In this document: positions 12,740-26,174 of the stretch, piece after piece
How the letters are laid out: every line of letters starts with the position of its first letter
Position numbering within the stretch: position 1 is the stretch's first letter
DNA from: Synanceia verrucosa
Lineage: Eukaryota > Chordata > Actinopteri > Perciformes > Synanceiidae
DNA length: 64,000 bases
NCBI GenBank assembly: GCA_029721515.1
Contig: CM056552.1
Span: 15,354,001-15,418,000, forward strand
Reading direction: 5' to 3'
Position numbers and translations under genes: made by a program
The notes under the pieces: generated by a model
Seen by the model: only the letters and a program-made list of their open reading frames with translations
Database searches by the model: none
What the model was told of the DNA's origin: nothing

Positions 12740-14351
12740 ATTTACATATTTATAAATGAACACTTTTGTTTTTGCTCCTATTTTTTGAGCTGAACTGAAA
12801 GTACTAAAACATTTTCCACATACACAATATCACCATTTCTCTCAAATATTGTTCACAAACCAGTCTAAATCTGTGATAGCGAGCACTTCTCCTTTGCTGA
12901 GATAATCCATCCCACCTCACAGGTGTGCCATATCAGGATGCTGATTAGACACCATGATTAGTGCACAGGTGTGCCTTAGACTGCTCACAATAAAAGGCCA
13001 CTCTGAAAGGTGCAGTTTTATCACACAGCAAAATGCCGCAGATGTAGCAAGATTTGAGGGAGCGTGCAGTTGACAGCAGGAATGTCAACCAGAGCTGTTG
13101 CTCGTGTATCAAATGTTCATTTCTCTACCATAAGCCGTCTCCAAAGGCGTTTCAAAGAATTTGGCAGTACATCCTACCAGCCTCACAACCGCAGACCACG
13201 TGTAACCACACCAGCCCAGGACCTCCATATCCAGCATGTTCACCTCCAAGATCGTCTGAGACCAACCACTCGGACAGCTGCTGAAACAATTTGTTTGCAT
13301 AACCAAAGAATTTCTGCACAAACTGTCAGAAACTGTCTCAGGGAAGCTCATCTGCATGCTCGTCGTCCTCATCGGGTCTCAACCTGACTCCAGTTCGTCG
13401 TCGTAACCGACTTGAGTGGGCAAATGCTCACATTCGATGGCGTCTGGCACGTTGGAGAGGTGTTCTCTTCATGGATGAATCCCGGTTTACACTGTTCAGG
13501 GCAGATGGCAGACAGCATGTGTGGCGTGGTGTTGGTGAGTGGTTTTCTGATGTCAGTGTTGTGGATCGAGTGGCCCATGGTGGCGGTGGGGTTATGGTAT
13601 GGGCAGGCGTCTGTTATGGACAAAGAACACAGGTGCATTTTGTTGATGGCATTTTGAATGCACAGAGATACCTGTGATGAGATCCTGAGGCCCATTGTTG
13701 TGCCATACATCCAAGAACATCACCTCATGTTGCAGCAGGATAACGCACGGCCCCATGTTGTAAGGATCTGTACACAACTCTTGGAAGCTGAAAACGTCCT
13801 AGTTCTTGCATGGCCAGCATACTCACCGGACATGTCACCCATTGAGCATGTTTGGGATGCTCTGGATCGGCGTATACGACAGCGTGAACTAGTTCCTGCC
13901 AATATCCAGCAACTTTGCACAGCCATTGAAGAGGAGTGGACCAACATTCCACAGGCCACTATCGACAACCTGATCAGCTCTATGTGAAGGAGATGTGTTG
14001 CACTGCATGAGGCAAATGGTGGTCACACCAGATACTGACTGGTTTTCTGAGTCCCCAGACCCCCCCAATAAAACAAAACTGCACCTTTCAGAGTGGCCTT
14101 TTATTGTGGGCAGTCTAAGGCACACCTGTGCACTAATCATGGTGTCTAAATCAGCATCTTGATATGGCACACCTGTGAGGTGGAATGGATTATCTCAGCA
14201 AAGGAGAAGTGCTCACTAGCACAGATTTAGACTGGTTTGTGAACAATATTCGAGAGAAATGGTGATATTGTGTATGTGGAAAACATTTTAGATGAGTTCA
14301 GCTCATAAAAAATGGGAGCAAAAACAAAAGTGTTGCGTTTATATTTTTGTT

Positions 14352-14354
<3 letters not shown>
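12740..14354 (+). mobile_element. Tc1-like DNA transposon with 280-bp inverted terminal repeats
   Basis: A 1,615-bp element of the Tc1/mariner superfamily, which moves by DDE-transposase cut-and-paste into TA. The inverted repeats are about 280 bp each (12740-13019 and 14075-14354); both contain CACAGGTGTGCC and GAGCACTTCTCCTTTGC blocks in opposite orientation. TA dinucleotides flank both ends (12738-12739 and 14355-14356). The first 25 bp of the left end are worn compared with the right. One broken transposase gene lies between the repeats, with a possible AATAAA at 14067-14072. A truncated relative lies at 27770-28424. The right flank expands directly into a TA microsatellite. Confidence 0.93.
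13033..13987 (+). pseudogene. Tc1-like transposase pseudogene (DD34E)
   Basis: Related to Tc1 transposase, a nuclear enzyme that binds the inverted repeats through N-terminal helix-turn-helix domains and cuts with a DDE triad. Start ATG 13033 is followed by an in-frame TAG at 13045. A short deletion near 13070 shifts the frame. The helix-turn-helix region then reads MSTRAVARVSNVHFSTISR and contains HNRRPR, the GRPR-like linker. A one-base deletion near 13375 shifts frame again. The first catalytic Asp is in MDESRF (codon 13474). A one-base insertion near 13670 restores frame. The second Asp is in QQDNARPH (codon 13739) and the Glu in SPIEH (codon 13844), with exactly 34 residues between them. 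The gene ends at TGA 13985. All catalytic residues survive, but the frame is broken at least four times, so no active protein is expected. Confidence 0.92.
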
Positions 14355-14382
<28 letters not shown>

Positions 14383-14383
14383 G

Positions 14384-14422
<39 letters not shown>
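14355..14422. repeat. (TA)n-(TG)n microsatellite at the transposon edge
   Basis: TA repeats with one GA interruption near 14383, then a short TG run. It starts exactly at the TA target dinucleotide of the Tc1-like element. Confidence 0.95.
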
Positions 14423-16558
14423 GCAAATTCCCTCCGTGTTTTTTTCACCAATCAATTAAAGCACTGTGCTCCCCAGAAACTACAACAACAGTCAGTCTGC
14501 ACTGTTTGACAATTACTCCTAGATATCTAGTGAGTAAATTATCTTCCATTCAGACATGACTGAGGGATTTGTGGTTACACATGTGTGTGATAAAGAGAGC
14601 AAGAATGAAAGAGCTTTCCAGTTTGGCTGCACAAAAACTTGATTTTCAAAGTTACTTCTGGTTCAATAACTCGCACAACCAAACTTTGACTTTTGCACAC
14701 TCCCACTGTGTCTAATGCTGACAGAGAAAATTGAAGTTATGAAAAGCAGTGGTAAATGTAGTGGGCAGGGGTGGAGGACTGCGGCCGTGTTCCAGCATTC
14801 ACCCCCCACCGGGCTTGGTGTGGTGTTATTCTGGAAGCGACAGAGCAGAGGAGGCCGAGTGCTTAAATCCAGAAGCCAACATTAGGCTCAGACCTGTTAG
14901 AAAACATCCCCTCGGGTGCAGAGGCAGAGGTCATCTCAGTGTAGCTGGAGTCCTCCAACACACATGGCTAGTCCCTGTATCTCGTTCTGTCCCTCTCTAT
15001 CTCTCTATCTCCCTCGATACTGTGGCTCAGCGTGGTCTACTCGCTTCTGACTCATCCTGTGTCCTCACAGCATGTTCGGTGCCACCGGACACACGGTGCG
15101 ACGCAGCATGGATCAGATAGCTGTCCGACTGCATCATCACACAGCTCAGGCACGGAGAAAAGAGGAAGAGTCGGCCGCTGCAGGTTTAAAAGAGAGCTGC
15201 TGGCTTTAAGAGCATACTTTTTTATTCCACTGTCTCACATGTAATGCAAATAGAACGTTAAACTGCATTCAGGCCACCCAAGCATCACAATGAGGGGTGG
15301 ACAAAAATTTACAAAGAGTTCATGGCATACTGTTCAGTCACATTCATATTCATAAGTCACCATTATATGTTTCTTAATGCTACACACTGATGAACGCTTT
15401 AAAACTGCAATAAGTTTCCAGAATAACATCAATGGAAATAATCAAATCAAGTGGCATTTAAACAACAAAAGACTCACACATGATAACCTGATACATATGG
15501 TACGGGTTACAGTTTTGATTAATAAAGGATTGAATCTCTAATTTGAAACTTTGATGTCTAAAATCTAAAAGCACTCCAAATTATTGTGGTAAATGATGTC
15601 ATGGTTGCATTAATATTCCACTTGCACAGACTTCATGGTCTTGAGGATACTTTTTATAATTTGCATTTTAAACACCTCGACAGGTTTGACTAGGTCATTT
15701 CCCGAAATGATTTCCCCCTCAGCAGCACCACTATTGTCATGTCTGATATTGACCCAGTCACAAAGTGCTTAAATACATATTCAAAACTGTGAAAAGTATT
15801 TTGACATAGACTGAATGCACGAGTCAGACATAAGCTGTAATAAGATCAAAGTAATGCTAAGTGGATCTTCAAGCTTTATTTCCACATTTCAGCCAACAAT
15901 GTGTCTACTGAAGCAGAAAATTATTCTGCTGCTTTAAAGCAATATAAGTCACTCCAGAATCAACACTTGGGTCCTCATACTCACACAATTAAGTTCCAAC
16001 GACTGACTGAGCAGATAAGAACTACCAAAAAATAAAGCCAAAATAAAATGACTAATGACGGCAGTAAACCAGCAGACAGACTATCTCTGTATGTGTGAGT
16101 CAGCGTTGCTCTTCACTGATTTTCAGGAGGAAGTGAAGCGGTAGACATTTCTAACTCTGCTCTGTCATTTCCTCCTTCCACATAAAAGTGAATGTTACCT
16201 CCACAAACAGTGCAGTGCACTCCTGATTGCTCCCTGTAGCCCTCCTGTTGTTGTAACGTCAATTTCACCTTTATTGGATGGTGGACAGAGGCAGACAGAA
16301 AATGAGGGGATGAGACAAAGAGAGGGCATGCAGTGATGGCCTGTGGCTGGATCCTAAAGACTGTGCGGCCGGACTCTCGTCTAACGTCATTCTCTATTCG
16401 ATTCATTTTCTGAAATGTAACAATGATGGATTGGGAGGAGTGGACGAAAAGCCCTGACTCGACCTGAAATGGAGCCTCATGAGAGAAGACAAAGCAGAAT
16501 TGCTTTAAATCTGTATTCTTTCAAACAGCAAGCAGGAGGCGACTCCTCTGGTTGTACA
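14423..16558. other. No gene recognised
   Basis: The region 14750-15180 is relatively GC-rich with a 123-codon plus frame (14749-15120), but the frame has no domain or splice context I recognise. The remainder is AT-rich. Confidence 0.4.
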
Positions 16559-16870
16559 CATAGACCGTATATAAAGAGTGGATGGAGCTATTGTGACGTC
16601 ACCTGTTGGTTTGTGAACAACAGCAATGAAGTCCATATGGAAGCTTTCTCTCTCTGACAACCAGCAGGGGGTGATACCGATGGTTTTAAAATGAAGTCCG
16701 GTTGTATTGAAGTCTGCGGGAAAATGACCCTTTTCTCCCCAGTGTATTACCTCTGTAAACACTATAAACATGAGTTTATGGTCTGAACGATTAATTTAAA
16801 TACTGTTAGAATACAAGCTGCTTTGGGGCGTGGTTATCGTGTGATTGACAGGTCTCTGCTGTCAATCACA
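16559..16870. repeat. Interspersed repeat remnant
   Basis: TAGACCGTATATAAAGA, then GTGACGTCACC, GACTTCATTTTA-type blocks and GTGATTGACAGGTC form a pattern I recall from a common teleost repeat. No full in-window copy confirms it. Confidence 0.4.
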
Positions 16871-19800
16871 GCCTGAAGAGGAGCAGCCGTTTAATGATAA
16901 GTAACGTTTTAGCATTCCAGTTAATATCACTAATGCAGACTTACACGAGCTGAAAGCATCAAGCCAACATGGGTCCAACATGTAGACAGCCATGTCTCTC
17001 CAGCAACTCACTGCCTCATGAATGACTGCATGATCAAATAATCTGACTGGGTGATGATCAAAAACAAAAACAATGTAGTCTGAGTCTGGTATTGTAAGAA
17101 GTATTTTTTTAGCTGTCTGATATAATATTTCCTTTTTTTGAAGTTTTAAAGAAGACTCTAAGGCCTTATATATATTTTGTACATTCATTGTTAAATAAAC
17201 ACCTGTTTTTACCCTTGATAGCAGCGTGAAGCTAAAACATGCTTATAGACACTAAACCGTTACTTGATTTTTCCTTGGCACAGACTCAGAGTGATCCGGG
17301 GGAGCCAAATTTTTCCTGACCCACATTAAGCATCAACATTAAAGTGACTGGTGTGTGTCTCTCAGAAGAGTGACAGCTTCATTAAGTCATCCCTTTTATT
17401 CAGTGAACTGCACATTGCACTTCAGCACTAACTATAGTGAGTCTGTGTGAGGCCAATTTACTTTAAAGATGAGCTGTAAAAAAGAGTGACAGCAGTGAAG
17501 TGGTCCTCTGCAGTAATGCTGGGGGGGAGACAACTCAGGAATCCTGAATTCAGTATGGTGTCATTGAAAAGATTCTTGATTCAACATCAATATTAACTTT
17601 ATTGTTCTCTGTTGGGAGTCAAAAGTTTGTTTTGCTGCTCTCAGAGGAAATACTTGTTTGTATTGCTGTGACCAGATTGTGGAATAGCAGAGCTTTCTAG
17701 GAAAACAAGCCACCCTTGCCAGTCATAGTACCACTTGAATAATGAGTCCCCACGCTGCTGCTGCTGCTGCTCTCTGGTCTGCATCATAATAAGTGTAGGG
17801 TCAAAAGAAATAACTTGGAACTACTGTACTGCACCTCATTAGCCCCCCTTTAGGACAGTAGAGTATGTGCCAGAGACTCTAAAGGGCAACAATTTGGGAC
17901 AAGGTCCAGTATTCATGGGGCTCCAAAACAACGCTGTGCTCCAGTACCGAAAACTCCACCAATACCTTTCAAAAGACTGTAAGTTCATGCCAAATGCATT
18001 ATTTACACTGGAGCAAGGCAGGGTTCCCATTCCATTTGCTTCAGCAGAAGTAGCTTCGCATGCATTCATAAATAATAAACGCAGCAGCACAACGCGTGGG
18101 AACGAGGAAGAGCAAAGCATAAAGAGGGGCCCAGTCACACAGCGTGAAAGCGAACAAGGCTGCTTAATCTGGGCACGGAGAAACACTGTCCATGCATGGG
18201 AGTTACCCATGAAGAACTAATAGCCAGATGACAAAATGCAGACAGAAAAAACAACACAGGCTGCAAGAAAAACAAAATTTGCATCTCTGGCGGTGTTCGG
18301 GCACACCGCCACTGTGCTAAACTGATCTAATCACCGTCATGCAAGAAGGAGAAGACAGAGAGGGGGCCCCGGTTGAGATGGATATTTCATGTACTATAAT
18401 GTACAATAAGAGGCTTTCACTGACACTTATGACATCCAAGTTGAAATACACTGAGACATGGTCTTCTGTGTGTTTTCATGCAACTGCCACTTATCTAATT
18501 CTTCTCCTAAGCTGTTCCCGAGAACTCCACGCAGACTGCCGTGACTGGTGCTATAAAGATGAACGAACCTTTCAAATGGGATTAAACGTCAACCCCCCAA
18601 CCCCGCGCCAATCTAGCAAGGATTTGCAGAATGCCCGGATACATTTTTCATAAGAGAGTAGTTAATAAAAGTTGTTACAGCTGATAGCCCTGAGAGAGCA
18701 GTGGCCATAATTGGATGTCTAACTGAGTCCTGTGACATGTTTGGACAAGCTAATTCTCAGAGCAATTTAGAAGTTTAGTTTTACTATGTACAAGCCTGCA
18801 TTCTCCTCACTGTCATACACTAACAAACATTAGTGATGTGCTGCTTTAGATGTTCAAAGACTGGTGATTTAACAAAATTTAATGAACAAAAACAGTGTAA
18901 GTCTTTGAACAAACATATTCTGTTTCACAGCATACTATACGTCTGTCTGTTACTGCTTTTCAAAAATCCTTGTTAGTTTGTGGTATACAGTAAAATAACT
19001 GGCTGAACCTACCTTCCACCAGTTGTGACTGTGAACTTTTTTCCCCCTTGTTGTACATAGGAGAAGCTGAAAAGCTGCAACAGATCATCAAAAAATGAAG
19101 TGGAGTCAAGGAGGAAGTGGCTGGATTTCCAACCAGTGTCTAACTTATTTTTTTATTATTAATTCATTGTATTTCTTATATTGGATATTGGTCAAATTTA
19201 AGGCTACATTTTTAAAGACTTATAATTGATGTATGAGAGTGTTGTATGTAAAATTTACGTTGGTATACACAATACTATCTGGCTTGATTTTCTTTTATTT
19301 TTCTATATGACATCCAGTGCATTAATATAGCAGAAAACAGCTCTGTTATGTAAAGAGAGGAGTAACTGAGCTGAGAGTGAAGTTGCTCTCCCTCTGTGTG
19401 TATTGTAATCCTAGATTCTCTGTGCTTCGTTTCAGTAGACGATCTGGTAATGTGTGCGAGCTAATCTCTACCACTCCTCACTGGTGGCCGCTAATAGTGA
19501 GGCTAACAATGTTAGCTCTGTCAATACTCCACCTTTGTTTGCACTGTTTCAGCTCTTAGCACCCTTAGTTGCTAGCCGCTAGCTCAGTCATCGCCATGTT
19601 GAGAGCTGTGTGGAGACAATACATCAGACTGGCTCATAATGGTCGAGAATGTTATGACCGAGTCCCTTTTCGGGGGATAGAAAACTGTAGATCCTATAGC
19701 CATCAAAGCACTGTTGCATGTTTGTGATATTGATATGCATTTATCTCATGAAAAAGATCCAGATGAACAAATGTTTGGAATGGTTTCCCACAAGTGCAAG

Positions 19801-22800
19801 TTTTTTTTTTTTCCAATTCTGGATAAAACACAACATGGCTGAAGTGTTTTCCTTCTGACAATAAGTGGTATTAAGTGACTGTGTGAGGTTGCTCTCCACG
19901 GCAGAAAGATCTGCAGTGTGGACTGCAGTGTCTTGGCAGGGCCCCATGTATTCTGGGAGAAGGAATGAGGAGGCAGAAGAGAGGAGCTAAAAGAATCCCT
20001 TTTCAACCCAAAGCCAGTTTAATTTTTGACAGGCCTGCTTAATTCCCTTTTAGAGTCCCTTCAAAAGATTTTGTTCTGTGCTGCTCCTTTGTGCCTCTCC
20101 AGCGGGGAGCCTTGTGTTTGTGCTTTCCGGGCACACTTCAGCCTATTTATGCAAGCTAACTTAAAGTATAAATGAGGCCGCATTTTTGGTGAGTGCACAG
20201 ACAATTGCAAGGGGGAATAGAGTTTACTGTTTATTTGTTTCACCTATAGTCAGTTGAGCAAGGATGCCGTGTCTCATGTGACTCCTTGAGAGTGTGCTGC
20301 TGCATATAATTACAGCATTCAATGAAATCCATATGTCACATTATATGAAGTGGGATTTGCTGTGTTTACAGTAAACAATCATGTATTTTTATGCTACAAA
20401 AACAAAATGTAGGCTCAGGCCACATGAAGCAAAGAAATCCCAGCAGCAAGCTGCTAAAAACACATCAAACGTACAAAATAAGAGAAACCTTGGCATCAAG
20501 GAGTCAGCTTACCATTACAGCTAACCTTTAATCATAAACCTAGAGCTCAAACACATTATTCATGCTTTAGTTGCCAAAAGAAAACTAAGAAATGACTTTT
20601 GCAGGTTTGGGAGAGATGATAGTGGCTTGGTTTAACATTAAAAAGGTCAATAGCTTAAGGTTCCCTGTTAAAGGTCAGCTTTAATAATAAACTAACTCTG
20701 TTTGAGTCATTGTGACTCGTCAGAGTTTTCCTATTGTACTGTACATGCTTGATATGTGTTATTAGTTACATGATGCTGAGATTACTTTGCTTCATGTGGC
20801 CGGAAACTGTATTTTGTTAAGAGGAATCCTGTTTTTGTGTATTATAAAACCACATTATTTACTATAATACAGTTACAGAAAATTCCACTTAATATAATGC
20901 AACCTACTGATTTCATTGAATTTTGTAATTGTATGCAAGCAGGAGTCACAAGAGAAAAAAACGTTTTAAAAACTTTAACATGATGTAATGCAAATTAGGT
21001 GAATATGAACTAAAATTGCATGTTGTCACAAATTAAAAAAAACAGGAGTAGTTTTGATGTTAGGTTTATTCAAGCAAAAAAACTAAAACTAAATATCTAT
21101 GCTATACCAATCTGATTAAACTATTAAAGTGGTGATTTACTATAAAAAAACACATTTTTAAGGATGATCACACGTCAGAGAAACAGCGTGAAACTGAATG
21201 TCGGTGTCACAGTAATAGACTTTCCTGTACAGGTAATCTGTGACTCCCACACCACTTTTCAGAAATAATGATTTCCTCTCTGATGTTAGCACGTTATCAC
21301 GCCAAGGTTCAGGCGTTCAGGAGAAGAGCCTCGGGGGGTCATCCATATGGTGCAGGGTGAGGTATGCGTTTATGATGGCAGTATAACAGGACATGGAGCG
21401 ATACGGCAACTGCGTGACTAGTTTATTTCATTCTGTTTTAACCCTTTACATTTTCAAATACCTACTTTAATTGCCATATTTTGCACCTTTCATTCTTGCT
21501 GAAAATGAATAAAAGATGATTGTTCACTTTGCCACTTAAACCTCTCGATAACAAACGATAATAATGCACAGTCACTCCTATGGCAGATGCATTTTACCAT
21601 TAGTTCCACTAAACTGGGTGCAGAATTTAAATAAAAGACAGTCATAACAACCTGCAGTGTGAAGTGCCTGAATAACCAATGTGTTTCATGCTTTCTTACT
21701 TTGCCTCGCCCTTTTCATTCAGCTGCATCAGCACTCGAATCCCTGTCACTCTCCTCTCCAAAGTATCTAAATACTGTGCATACATTTTGCTCTCCGGTGT
21801 GCGAGAAAGTGTTCTCAGCTTATCTTACAAACCCACTCCGGGGGATTGATTAATTCATCACCGCGAGCTGTTTTTAATTACAGTGTCAAATGATCTTTTA
21901 ATGGACAAAGTGAAATCTATTACATCATTCTATATATAAGTGAGCTTTCTGTGTCTAAACCAACAATCCCATGTCTCCAGTGGCCCGAGGTCATACAGAA
22001 TTACTGATATATGAAACTGTATTCGGAGGCACAAGCAACTCTTAATTAGCCCCTGCCTGCTCACTTATCACCATCTCAGTCGAATCCTACAGCTCGGACA
22101 AGCGTTGACACCACTTTACTAAAGGACATTCATTTTAATGCCTCAAGTGCCAATCAGACATAAAATTATAATACCAAGCATTAAAGCGATGGGAATCACT
22201 GATATTAAATGCAGTGTTGTTCTGTTCTAGTAGCAGACATTTGCAAGGGAAGGTGCTCAAAGTGTGAAAATTATGCAACCTTGACACCATGGTGGAATAA
22301 TTGGAGGTGTGCTGTGTGGTTGCCAGCCTGCAAGCCAAGCTCAAGGCCTCAAGGCTGAAAACTGCTTTCACTGCGTTTGGCCCAAAACGATAGCACAGCA
22401 CATATTATAATGGCATTCTACCTAACGTCAGGTGAATGTTGATATGTGCTGCGTTATCACTTTCACTGAGACTCTTTGAAGGCTTTTCCTCAGCTTTGTA
22501 CTTCATTCTATAAATGAAAATTTAATCTCCAGATCAAGGACGGAGAGCCTCAATTATCCGTCTCTCAACAACATATGTCTAGACAATCTTTTTTTCCTCA
22601 CTCCTTCTTTGGTTTTTGTTTTTCTCTTGCTTTTTGCCTTTTTGAATGATAAATCAGACGAGGTGGGGGCAGAAATGACATATTCAATAAGAGAGATTTA
22701 TGGATGCTATCTGACCCAGAAATGTGAGGAATCCCACAGCAGCTTTGCCTTGAATACTCCCCTCATGGGACTGACAAGTTCTGTTTCATAAAATATGTCT

Positions 22801-25437
22801 TTGTGATCACCGGCATGCCAAGCAACCTTAAAAATATTCAGGAAACCTGCCTGAGTTGTTGACATGAATTATGCTCTTAAACTATCACTGGCACATGCAT
22901 AGGTAATCCAGACATCGGTTTGTGGTCCCTAAACACCTCTGAAATATTGTTTTATCACAGCATTAAGCCTTGTAGGTCCCATTAGCATTGAGGGTGAGCT
23001 GAGAAAATGCTTCCTTTAAACCGTATCATACTCTACGTTCCACTGTAAACACTGACGCTGCCTTGATGTACAGTAACGACTGCACCAATCCCCTGAGCCA
23101 GGGCTGCAACATTTATGAAAACATATCAACAGAGAATCAACACCGGAGTTAGTGACATGGAAACATGTCATCTAAGGAGCATGGAGAGTGTTTTGTCAAA
23201 CAACATGCTCTTAGAGAGAAATACTGCCGCTGAGCTGTCACTCAAGAGTGGCTTTCAAACACCCCTCCTTCAGCCTGAGAGCTGGATTGGCTCAGCAGGG
23301 GCTCTGGTGACGATCTAATAACCGCTGCTCATTAAAATATTACCTTACACTACGGTGAATAACACTGTCCGTGCCGCCAAAGCCAATTTCCACCCTTTTC
23401 CCGTTTCATATCCCCTATATCCCTTTTAACCACACTTAACACTCTTTTCTACTTAGTGTTGCCCACATTCAGTGAGCCCCCTGGGGATGAAAGCGGGCTA
23501 TTAAACAAAAAAATCAGGAGTCCACTTTGCCTCCAATCTGTGCACCACTCTCACTAATTCCTCTAACTACTACTCTCGAAGCGCTTCCAGTATTAACGCC
23601 TGCTCGGCCAGTGGTGGCGGCTGCAGACGCACCACTTTTTATCCGTGTGCTCTTTTTAATGTAAGCCGCCGGATTAAACACAGCTCGGGGACGCAGATTG
23701 GGTCATGCATTAGGAAATAGCTGATTGGCCCGACAGATGGGTTTCAGTGAGGAAGAAATGTTTAATCAATCCAGTTTGCACACAGATTTTATATCTGCGA
23801 GTAGAAAAGAGAGAGCAAAAAAAAGAGAGGGTTTGGTGATATTAAATAAATGTTCACATCCTCTAATTGATTTATTTGCTGTTGTGTCTGGCTTCTTATT
23901 GACCGGTGCAAACACAGTTAGCCTTGTTTGAATTCAGACTGCAGTGAAGAACAATAGCAACTATAAGGTTACTATAAATACATACATGTAGCCGACTGTG
24001 TGGATTCAAAATGGCATCTGAGCTGGCGTTTCCCTGGTGGCCTGCAGCCAATAGCATGCAGTGCACTTGTAGCAACAGCTGTGATCATTAAGTTACCAGC
24101 AACAGGGAGCCCTCAGGTCAGTGCACACTTGGTAAAAAGTTACTACCAGTCCAATTCACAATTTATTTCTATCACTGCTTACAAAATATGAGAAACTGAC
24201 CATTTGCTAACAAACAGGGACTGTCCAATCACAGCTTAACAACCATAACTAGGCACAACAGGTTTAACAAGCTTCGAATTTTCCGTTTAAATAGACTCAC
24301 TGCACTGCACCATGAGCACATCCAATGTAGTATTTCTCCACTGTGTTAAAGGTGTTTCACTGCTTTCCAGGTGTAAGAAATGAGTGGAGAAGGGCTTAGC
24401 GAACAGCACATCTAATCACATCTATTAGCCTTTCACACAGTGATATGCTGTAAATACAATGATAACGCATTAGAAATACTGTGATTATACTGTCAACAGC
24501 TGACATCACCAATAATTTGATAAACAACATTTGGTGATTAATAAATTAGTAACTTAGAGAAAAGGAATCATGCAGCAGGAACAACAGAAGTTGAGTTTAA
24601 AGATGTGGCAGTTTGACAGCTGATATGAGCCAATGGGAAGTCAACGAAGGCTTATTTCTACATGTGTTTTTTTAAATCGCTTCGATGACTGATGTTTCTC
24701 TGGGAGCCAGGTTTGAGGGGGAGATGACAAACATCATAGTCCTTGTCAGTGTATTTTAATGAGATGCTTCGAGGATGAGAACAGAGCCTTCTATTTACAC
24801 TGAAGGACCTGCACATGTTCCACAAATTCCTCAGTTTCTCTAGAAGACACACTAGTATCTCAGATCAGCACCCAGTGAAGGGATTCAAGCCAAAATGATT
24901 ACCTTATTAACAGAGTTCAAAACAACTTGTTTTTATATTTTTACTGTCATTAATTAAAGACAAACCTGAGTTTTGTTTCTGGTTTGTCTTTGATCACCCT
25001 TTTGTTGTGTGACTAAAATATACGTGGCACTTCTTTATATGCGGGATTTATTTGGCCTGTGACTGTGCATGTTAATACTGTATTACAGCCTGTATGCTAA
25101 GTGGATTGTATAACTTGCTAAGCATAATCTCCGAGGTGTAAGCGCATGCACCACAGCACGCTAAAAACCACACACACCCCCACTGCCAACAGATGCTAAA
25201 CCTGCCGTTGATCCAGGAGCTTATTTACCAATTAGATGGTGTACAGTACTGTCTTTTTTTCCATAGAAATAACATAAAGGAGGTGTGTTTCTGCAGCTGG
25301 CTACTTCTTTGCCCTCTTGTGTGCAGAGTCATGTAGAGAACAGTTTGACATGTTGCTGACTGCTGACTCAAAGGCTTTTTTTCTCATTTCCTTGCTTCTC
25401 CTCTGCTCTTATCTCTTTTTTATCCTCTTGTTGTATT
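16871..25437. other. Long stretch without recognised genes
   Basis: Mostly unique AT-rich sequence. A (CTG)6-7 run lies at about 17752-17771. Plus and minus frames overlap at 17839-18220 without a domain. Segments near 21830-22100 and 23400-23720 are low in obvious repeats and rich in TAATTA/TTAATTA-type sites, which could be conserved non-coding DNA, but this cannot be judged without other genomes. Confidence 0.4.
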
Positions 25438-25483
25438 CTCTCTCTCTCTCTCTGTCTCTCTCCCTCTCCTTCCTCTCTGGCAG
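25438..25483. repeat. (CT)n polypyrimidine tract ending in CAG
   Basis: A CT-rich tract (TCTCTC runs with TGTC and CCCTC interruptions) ends CTCTCTGGCAG, which has the form of a strong 3' splice site. Confidence 0.8.
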
Positions 25484-25566
25484 CTGTCTGTTCGGCTACC
25501 TACAAATACAGAATCACCTTCCAGACAGCGACGTGGACTTTGCAGCTCTGGACTACTGTTTTTAAA
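25484..25566 (+). other. Candidate exon (unproven)
   Basis: An 83-bp segment lies between a long polypyrimidine tract ending GGCAG and a GTGAGA donor-like site at 25567. Two of the three frames are open throughout; the third ends in TAA at 25563. I recognise no protein family. A long CT microsatellite followed by AG can arise by chance, so this is only a candidate. Confidence 0.15.
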
Positions 25567-26174
25567 GTGAGAATTGCAGATAAGACAGAGAGAGGTCTGC
25601 TGTGAGAATCACCATTTTCATTTCGAGAAAAGCAAAAGCACTGCAAAGCATTAGCATGGATCAAGAAAATTATCTGCTGAGATGAATGTAAAACAGACAC
25701 GCAAGACGTCGTCCCTCTAATGTAAAGGTACTATGAGCAATTCCAATGCAGATTTTCTCTCCTTGAAGAACAAAATATCCCAGGAATGTTCTAAATGCTT
25801 ATTCTAAATGTCAGTGTTGTTTGTGTTTTTCCCGTCTGTTATCAGATTTCACATTCAGTTCCTCATGAATCTGATCAAAGCATCTGCACCTACAGCATTT
25901 CTTTTTTTGTTGTCTCCAACATTTAATTATCATGTAAAACAACATGCCATGTCTTTCTCACTGGTAAGGCAGCTAAAATAACAATATGTTCTTCTGCTAG
26001 GATTTCATTTGAATAATAAAACCACACTTCACAAAGCCCACAACACATGAGTATATATAAGCAAGCCAGTAGAAATAGGAAGAGAGGCAGAGTGTCACCG
26101 TGATAATAAAAAAGGAAAAAAAACATCACTGACGCTTTGCTCAATCAAACTTCTTTTAGATGATGTTACCATGT

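Noticed and set aside
14749..15120. 123-codon GC-rich frame
   Set aside because: No motif or exon boundary was seen; the composition alone does not support a gene.
17839..18220. Overlapping 117- and 123-codon frames on opposite strands
   Set aside because: Mutual overlap without domain or repeat evidence. At most one could be real, and neither looks like a known protein.
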